From Sphingomonadales bacterium (lineage in GTDB: Bacteria > Pseudomonadota > Alphaproteobacteria > Sphingomonadales > Sphingomonadaceae): a stretch of 62,506 bases of DNA. The notes under the pieces were generated by a model. It searched no databases. It worked only from the letters and a program-made list of their open reading frames with translations, and was not told the DNA's origin. Positions 58,132 through 62,506 of the stretch are shown one piece after another. How positions within the stretch are numbered: position 1 is the first letter of the stretch; each line of letters starts with the position of its first letter. The translations under genes and the position numbers were made by a program. The stretch covers positions 1-62,506 of the forward strand of contig JAAURJ010000011.1 of NCBI GenBank assembly GCA_012032285.1, written 5' to 3'.

Positions 58132-58470
58132 TTAGAGCAATAGTCCGGCGAGCCGTTCATTGTCTGCGGTATCCAGTTCGATCACCCATAGATCAGGATC
58201 GCTTTGACTTCTTTTATCAAGATATTCATGCATTTGTTGATCAGAATAACCGCTGTGAGAGGATAAGGCATCCCATTGCGGCGGGCCGTCCAGCGTAGGA
58301 TAGCGTTCGTATAGGACCGGATTTGCACCACGAATCACCGCTACCACCAAAATAGCACCCGAAACCGGATCGCCTTTTTTCAATATGGTGGCAAAATCGC
58401 CCTGCGCCTGCGCCCGGCGTAAAAAGCTGCTAATCTCAACCGATGAGGCAAGGCGTGGTTCAAGGCTCAT
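58132..58470 (-). CDS. DUF1491 family protein
   Basis: The 112-residue protein matches DUF1491, a small alphaproteobacterial family: LASSVEISSFLRRAQAQGDFATILKKGD at the N-terminus, GAILVVAVIRG and the acidic DPDLWVIELDT strand at the end. No signal peptide. Function unknown. It lies 39 bp after ptsN on the same strand and is probably cotranscribed with it. Confidence 0.88.
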   Translation of the reverse strand: MSLEPRLASSVEISSFLRRAQAQGDFATILKKGDPVSGAILVVAVIRGANPVLYERYPTLDGPPQWDALSSHSGYSDQQMHEYLDKRSQSDPDLWVIELDTADNERLAGLLL

Positions 58471-58509
58471 AATAGCTGCAGGCCCGCTGCGCCTCCCGGA
58501 CAGCTTATA

Positions 58510-58977
58510 TCAAGCCGCATTGCGCTCCTGCGGCATGGTGAGCAATGCAAAGAGAGCAGCTGCATCCTGTGCGCCGCGCAAATGCGAGCAGCTATCCTCA
58601 TCACGCAGCATCCGGGAAATTTCCGCCAAAGCGCGCAAATGGGCTGCGCCATCATGCGCTGGTGAAATCAAACCAAAGACCAGATCAACCGGTTCATCAT
58701 CAACTGCATCATAGGCAACCGGATTATCAAGCCTAAGGAAGAGGCCGACTGGCACAGACAGCCCTTTTATCTTTGTGTGCGGAATAGCGCTGCCGCCGCC
58801 AAAGCCGGTGGCCCCCAGATGTTCCCGCTCTTCTAGTCCTTCCTGTACGGCCTTGGCATCCAACCCATAATTATCCGCCGCCAATTTTGACAATTCCGCC
58901 AAAATAGCTGTCTTATTTGAGCATATCACGCCGGAGCGAACAGCCCCGTCGACAAGCATTGAAGAAATACGAATCAT
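58510..58977 (-). CDS. ptsN: Nitrogen-type phosphotransferase EIIA (PtsN)
   Basis: A regulatory phosphocarrier that links PEP phosphorylation to nitrogen and potassium balance. The 155-residue protein has the phosphorylated His (residue 67) in SAIPHTK, preceded by REHLGATGFGGG, and LDNPVAYDAVDDEPVDLVFGLISP, all typical of EIIA-Ntr. It lies next to hpf, an association widespread in proteobacteria (usually rpoN-hpf-ptsN); rpoN is not present here. Confidence 0.94.
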   Translation of the reverse strand: MIRISSMLVDGAVRSGVICSNKTAILAELSKLAADNYGLDAKAVQEGLEEREHLGATGFGGGSAIPHTKIKGLSVPVGLFLRLDNPVAYDAVDDEPVDLVFGLISPAHDGAAHLRALAEISRMLRDEDSCSHLRGAQDAAALFALLTMPQERNAA

Positions 58978-59080
58978 GACCCAATCATATGTGCGAATCA
59001 GTTCTTAAAGACGATTTCGCACGCCCCAAAAATTGTAATATAAGTTGAAACTGCGCGGATTGGCTACGAATATGCAGATG

Positions 59081-59647
59081 TTATTTTGGTTCGACCCATC
59101 CTATCGTGCCATCTTCACGCCGGTAAACCATATTATGGCGTCCGGTTCCAGTGTTTTTGAACAAAAGCGCCGGAGTGTTGCGTAAATCCATCATCATGAC
59201 CGCGTCGGAAACCGATGAAACCGGTATGTCTGCCTTTGTTTCGGCAATGATTGCCGGCGAATCAGGTGCATCATTGTCATCATCATAATCCGCCGCACCA
59301 AATACCGTATAAGCAGCCTCCTCCTCTTTCAACGCATGGGCGGCCTGACTATGGCGGTCATGGATGCGGCGCATATAACGGCGCAGTTGTTTTTCGATCT
59401 TATCGGCGGCACCGTCAAAGGCAATATGGGCATCGCCTGCCTCTGACCGGCCTTTTAGCACCAATCCCGTCATCACATGGGCAACAATATCGCAGGAGAA
59501 TTTATCATGCGGAGCGCGGCTAAAGGTCGCGTGGGCAGAAATGGCGCGGGAGAAATATTTGTCCGCAATGGCAGAGAGACGCTGTTCCACATGACCTTGC
59601 AATGCTTCGCCTGTTTCGACCTGATGACCTGAAACCCGTATGTCCAT
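59081..59647 (-). CDS. hpf: Ribosome hibernation promoting factor (long form)
   Basis: HPF dimerises 70S ribosomes in resting cells. The 188-residue protein has the N-terminal RNA-binding domain (MDIRVSGHQVETGEALQGHVEQRL, then a DIVAHVMTGLVLKG strand) and the C-terminal ~60-residue dimerisation domain (DAVMMMDLRNTPALLFKNTGTG) of the long form. A clear AAGGAG lies 7 nt before the ATG. Upstream of ptsN in the same direction, with 103 bp between. Confidence 0.94.
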   Translation of the reverse strand: MDIRVSGHQVETGEALQGHVEQRLSAIADKYFSRAISAHATFSRAPHDKFSCDIVAHVMTGLVLKGRSEAGDAHIAFDGAADKIEKQLRRYMRRIHDRHSQAAHALKEEEAAYTVFGAADYDDDNDAPDSPAIIAETKADIPVSSVSDAVMMMDLRNTPALLFKNTGTGRHNMVYRREDGTIGWVEPK

Positions 59648-59676
59648 TTGCTGTCTCCTTTGGTAACTTAAAAATT

Positions 59677-60384
59677 TTAGGATAATCGTCCCGTATCATT
59701 CCATAGCGCATCTTTGATTCCGGTAATAAAGGCGCTGTGTCGTTCCAATTCCTCTACCGATGGCTGATGCGGGCGCGCTTTTCGGAACGGTCTATCGCTG
59801 TGCGTTTCTATACCGGTCGCTCTATCATGGCTCTCTTCGCGCTCTGATTCCTCGACGAGGCTAAGGCCAATCTGCCGCCCTCCGGTCAATTCAATATAGA
59901 GATGCGCAAGCAGTTCGGCATCCAGCAAAGCGCCATGCTTAACCCTGTGGCTGCGATCAATACCATAACGGGTGCAGAGCGCATCCAACGACATTTTCGC
60001 GCCCGGATGTTTGACCCTGGCAATGGCAATTGTATCAATCATGCGGGCTGTATCGACAGGGGTATGACCGCATTTTTCCAGTTCCATATTGATGAAACCA
60101 AAATCAAAGCTGGCATTGTGCGCAACCAGCGGTGCATCACCGATAAAACGCAAAAATTCAGCGGCTTTTTCAGCAAATAAGGGTTTATCGGATAGAAAAA
60201 TATCGGACAGGCCGTGCACTTGCTCTGCGGCTGCGGGCATCGCGCGCTGCGGATTATAATAGCAATGATAGGTTTCGCCGGTCATCACCCGGTCAATCAT
60301 TTCGACACAGCCTATTTCAACCATCCGGTCCCCGTTATGGGGATCAAAGCCAGTTGTTTCAGTGTCAAAGATTATCTCTCTCAT
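59677..60384 (-). CDS. dnaQ: DNA polymerase III subunit epsilon
   Basis: The 3'-5' proofreading exonuclease of the replicase. The 235-residue protein has all motifs: FDTETTGFDP (Exo I), HNASFDFGFINME (Exo II) and VKHGALLDAELLA (Exo III, HxAxxD). A polar C-terminal tail that should hold the alpha-subunit contact follows. Last gene of the maf-aroE-coaE-dnaQ run, 18 bp after coaE. Confidence 0.96.
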   Translation of the reverse strand: MREIIFDTETTGFDPHNGDRMVEIGCVEMIDRVMTGETYHCYYNPQRAMPAAAEQVHGLSDIFLSDKPLFAEKAAEFLRFIGDAPLVAHNASFDFGFINMELEKCGHTPVDTARMIDTIAIARVKHPGAKMSLDALCTRYGIDRSHRVKHGALLDAELLAHLYIELTGGRQIGLSLVEESEREESHDRATGIETHSDRPFRKARPHQPSVEELERHSAFITGIKDALWNDTGRLS

Positions 60385-60402
60385 CTTAAAATCAATATCG
60401 GC

Positions 60403-61038
60403 TCATTCATCACGTTGCGCAAGACCTTGGCGGAGCTTTTTGATTATTTTTCGCAAATGCGCACGTGTTTCATCCAAAGCGGAGCCAGTATCGACAACAT
60501 AGTCGGCGCGGCTACGTTTTTCCGCGTCGGGTGTTTGCAGCGCCAGAATCTGTGCAAAGCGTTCTTCTGTCATACCTTCACGGGCAAGGACGCGCCTTCG
60601 TTGCTCCTGCGCCGGAGCGGATACGACCAGCACGACATCCACCATATCGGCACCGCCCGTTTCAAACAAAAGCGGGATATCAAAAACCAGCATCTCATCG
60701 TCTTTATGGTCCGCAAAAAACGCCATCCGCGCTTTTCCCACAGCAGGATGAATGATCGCCTCCAACTGTGTCAGCTTTTCCTTATCCCCCAATACCGCAG
60801 CGCCCAGTTTTTCCCGGTCAACACCCCTAGGGCCTGTGGTGCCTGGAAAAGCATCCTCAATAGCAGCGACCAGTTTCCCGCCCGGTCCCTGTAACCTATG
60901 CACCTCGGCATCGGCGTCAAAGACCGCAATACCCTCTTCTTCAAACATTTGGGCGAGAGTGGATTTACCCATGCCGATCGACCCGGTCAGCCCGATGATC
61001 AAGGGCCGCTGTGCACCACTTTTGCCTGCCGCGGTCAT
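60403..61038 (-). CDS. coaE: Dephospho-CoA kinase
   Basis: CoaE phosphorylates dephospho-CoA in the last step of CoA synthesis. The 211-residue protein has the P-loop GLTGSIGMGKSTLAQ, FDADAEVHRL, a FDIPLLFETGG strand and RADYVVDTG near the end. It overlaps the aroE stop by 4 bp and is followed by dnaQ, the conserved order in alphaproteobacteria. Confidence 0.95.
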   Translation of the reverse strand: MTAAGKSGAQRPLIIGLTGSIGMGKSTLAQMFEEEGIAVFDADAEVHRLQGPGGKLVAAIEDAFPGTTGPRGVDREKLGAAVLGDKEKLTQLEAIIHPAVGKARMAFFADHKDDEMLVFDIPLLFETGGADMVDVVLVVSAPAQEQRRRVLAREGMTEERFAQILALQTPDAEKRSRADYVVDTGSALDETRAHLRKIIKKLRQGLAQRDE

Positions 61039-61859
61039 CGCAGCAACATATCCCGCAATTCGTCATCATGGCCTTCGGGTGGTTTTGCGCCAAAAAACAG
61101 TTCAAAGGCAAGCGCTGCTTGTCCGATCAGCATATCAAGCCCATCTACCGCCTCTAGCCCATATGCCTTTGCCGACGCGAGTAACGGCGTTTCCAGCGGC
61201 ACATAGACCAGATCATAGACCAAAGCCCCTTGGGGCAAGGGCGACAGGTCAATATCCAATGCTTCCTTCCCCTTCATACCCAAGGGGCTTGCATTCACCA
61301 AAAGCGATGCTGGCGGTAATTTTCCGTCAAAAGGAAGCACTTTGCCTTTCAGGCCAAAATGCGCAAGCAACCCTGCTGCTTTCAGGCCGCTGCGCGCCAA
61401 AAGGGTAACGTCGCCAATACCCGCACGCGCAAGCGCGAACAAGACCGCCCTGGCCGCACCACCCGCGCCCAGCACAATTGCGCTTTGCCCGGTCCAATCC
61501 ATTTCGGCAAGCGGCAGGAAAAATCCGCCCGCATCGGTATTGGTGCCGATCAGCGCCCCATTTTCTCCGCGAAAAACAGTGTTAATCGCGCCAATGCTGC
61601 TGCGAATGTCACCGGGATCCGTGACATATTCTAACGCCGCAATCTTATGCGGGATTGTGATATTACAGCCGCGCCAATTGGCGTCACCGCGCCGTAGATC
61701 AAAATAGTCGCCCAATTCTTCTGCCAAGACATGATGCGCCAGATAACGAGCCTCTATGCCCAGTTTTTCAAGCCAAAATCCATGAATAAGAGGCGATTTG
61801 CTTTGCGCAATCGGATCGCCAATCACTTCTGCATAGGGAGAGGAAATGGTTGCTGTCAT
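61035..61859 (-). CDS. aroE: Shikimate dehydrogenase
   Basis: AroE reduces 3-dehydroshikimate with NADPH in aromatic amino-acid synthesis. The 274-residue protein has the substrate site GDPIAQSKSPLIHGFW, NITIPHKIAAL (catalytic Lys), NTDAGGF (catalytic Asp) and the NADP-binding VLGAGGAARAVLFAL. It overlaps both neighbours by 4 bp, so maf, aroE and coaE are one coupled operon. Confidence 0.96.
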   Translation of the reverse strand: MTATISSPYAEVIGDPIAQSKSPLIHGFWLEKLGIEARYLAHHVLAEELGDYFDLRRGDANWRGCNITIPHKIAALEYVTDPGDIRSSIGAINTVFRGENGALIGTNTDAGGFFLPLAEMDWTGQSAIVLGAGGAARAVLFALARAGIGDVTLLARSGLKAAGLLAHFGLKGKVLPFDGKLPPASLLVNASPLGMKGKEALDIDLSPLPQGALVYDLVYVPLETPLLASAKAYGLEAVDGLDMLIGQAALAFELFFGAKPPEGHDDELRDMLLR

Positions 61860-62470
61860 GAAGCCAAATTGCCCCGGATGCGCAGATAATCGAGTATCGC
61901 CAATAGCGGCATTCCCATTATTGCGTGATGATCACCCTCAACCTTTTGGAATAATTGCAGCCCTTCTGCCTCAATCCGGTAGCATCCGACACAGGGGCGG
62001 ATTTCCTCCCAATATTCGTTAACATATTCGTCGATAAAAGCATTGCTAAGCGGCCGCATTGTCATCACCGCTTTTTCAATATGGCGCCAGCTTGCTTTGC
62101 CGCCTTCGGCAATCACCGCTGCGCTATAAAGCCTGTGGGTGTTGCCCGAAAGCGCGGCAAGCTTTTCCTTGGCTTCATCCGGGCTTTCCGCCTTGCTCAA
62201 TATTACGCCGTTCGGTCCCTCCAATATCTGGTCCGAACCCAAGACAAGAGCGCCGGGATATTTTTTCGATATTTTCACCGCCTTGGCTTCTGCTAACGCA
62301 TCACTAATATCGCGCGGTTTTGCATTTTCAGCAATCATTGCTTCTTTTACAGCATCTTCATCCACCATCGGCGCGACACCATCCAATTTCAGCCCTACAG
62401 ATTGTAACATGGATAAACGTGCCGCGCTTTTGGAAGCCAAAATCAAATCCTTTGCAATAACCGGGTTCAT
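61856..62470 (-). CDS. maf: Maf-family nucleotide pyrophosphatase
   Basis: Maf proteins hydrolyse non-canonical or modified nucleoside triphosphates. The 204-residue protein has LASKSAARLSMLQSVGL, VLGSDQIL with the conserved Asp, a SGNTHRLYSAAVI strand and GCYRIEAEG. The substrate type cannot be told with confidence. The ATG overlaps the stop of a gene running in from the right edge (ATGA). Confidence 0.92.
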   Translation of the reverse strand: MNPVIAKDLILASKSAARLSMLQSVGLKLDGVAPMVDEDAVKEAMIAENAKPRDISDALAEAKAVKISKKYPGALVLGSDQILEGPNGVILSKAESPDEAKEKLAALSGNTHRLYSAAVIAEGGKASWRHIEKAVMTMRPLSNAFIDEYVNEYWEEIRPCVGCYRIEAEGLQLFQKVEGDHHAIMGMPLLAILDYLRIRGNLAS

Positions 62471-62506
62471 ATATTGGCCCTTTCGTTAAACAGGGTGATG
62501 ATCGCC
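62467..62506 (-). CDS. C-terminus of a gene cut by the window edge, probably ppsR (PPDK regulatory protein)
   Basis: Only the last 12 codons are visible (AIITLFNERANI, stop TGA overlapping the maf ATG). The sequence fits the C-terminal helix of alphaproteobacterial pyruvate,phosphate dikinase regulatory proteins, and that gene normally precedes maf-aroE-coaE-dnaQ. The call is mostly from gene order. Confidence 0.45.
   Translation of the reverse strand, partial: AIITLFNERANI

Noticed and set aside
58990-59026. Inverted repeat GTGCGAA/TTCGCAC between ptsN and hpf
   Set aside because: Loop of about 18 nt and no T-run on either strand; no clear role.

Overview
The window looks like a chromosomal segment of an alphaproteobacterium, most likely a sphingomonad (Sphingopyxis/Sphingorhabdus-like). 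The evidence is the set of lineage-typical genes: COQ9, MmcB, PdeM, DUF1491, DUF3576, the cytochrome bc1 chaperone next to DUF177, a split methionine synthase, and the order ppsR-maf-aroE-coaE-dnaQ at the right end. This placement is an inference from protein content; no 16S rRNA is present.

Layout. Positions 1-18,200 are accessory DNA. They hold the right end of an IS3-family element that cuts a tyrosine integrase, a fragment identical to a tRNA-Gly 3' end (probable att site), a decayed gene, a 324-bp MITE-like element, a giant (~3,000 residue) autotransporter, a membrane-anchored Mrr-like nuclease, an operon of a small secreted protein plus two tandem secreted paralogues, a dead IS1595 transposase and two hypothetical genes. 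From 18.2 kb the core chromosome begins: PBP1A, msrB, holA-lptE-leuS, a DUF3576 lipoprotein, yggS, a cation:proton antiporter and pdeM. Positions 31.8-37.6 kb carry a methionine-cycle cluster (ArsR-methyltransferase regulator, metF, homocysteine methyltransferase, metH). Next come a divergent pullulanase/alpha-amylase pair, mutS, maeB, bamE, the bc1 chaperone-DUF177 pair, a TVP38/FAD-oxidoreductase fusion, ssb, feoAB, COQ9, an old-yellow-enzyme/sterol-desaturase pair, mmcB and a SleB-type hydrolase. The right end has ptsN, hpf and the tightly overlapped maf-aroE-coaE with dnaQ.

Genes that work together: metF + split methionine synthase, under an ArsR/methyltransferase protein that has a perfect palindrome in its own promoter; lptE and bamE for outer-membrane biogenesis; holA, ssb, dnaQ and mutS for replication and repair; pullulanase + amylase for alpha-glucan use.

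A caution for all readers: at least ten single-base deletions, nearly all in short homopolymers, break otherwise intact genes (autotransporter x3, the hypothetical at 17 kb, holA, leuS x2, the antiporter, metH, mutS). Several of these genes are essential, so most of the frameshifts are probably sequence errors. They are annotated here as single genes across the shift.
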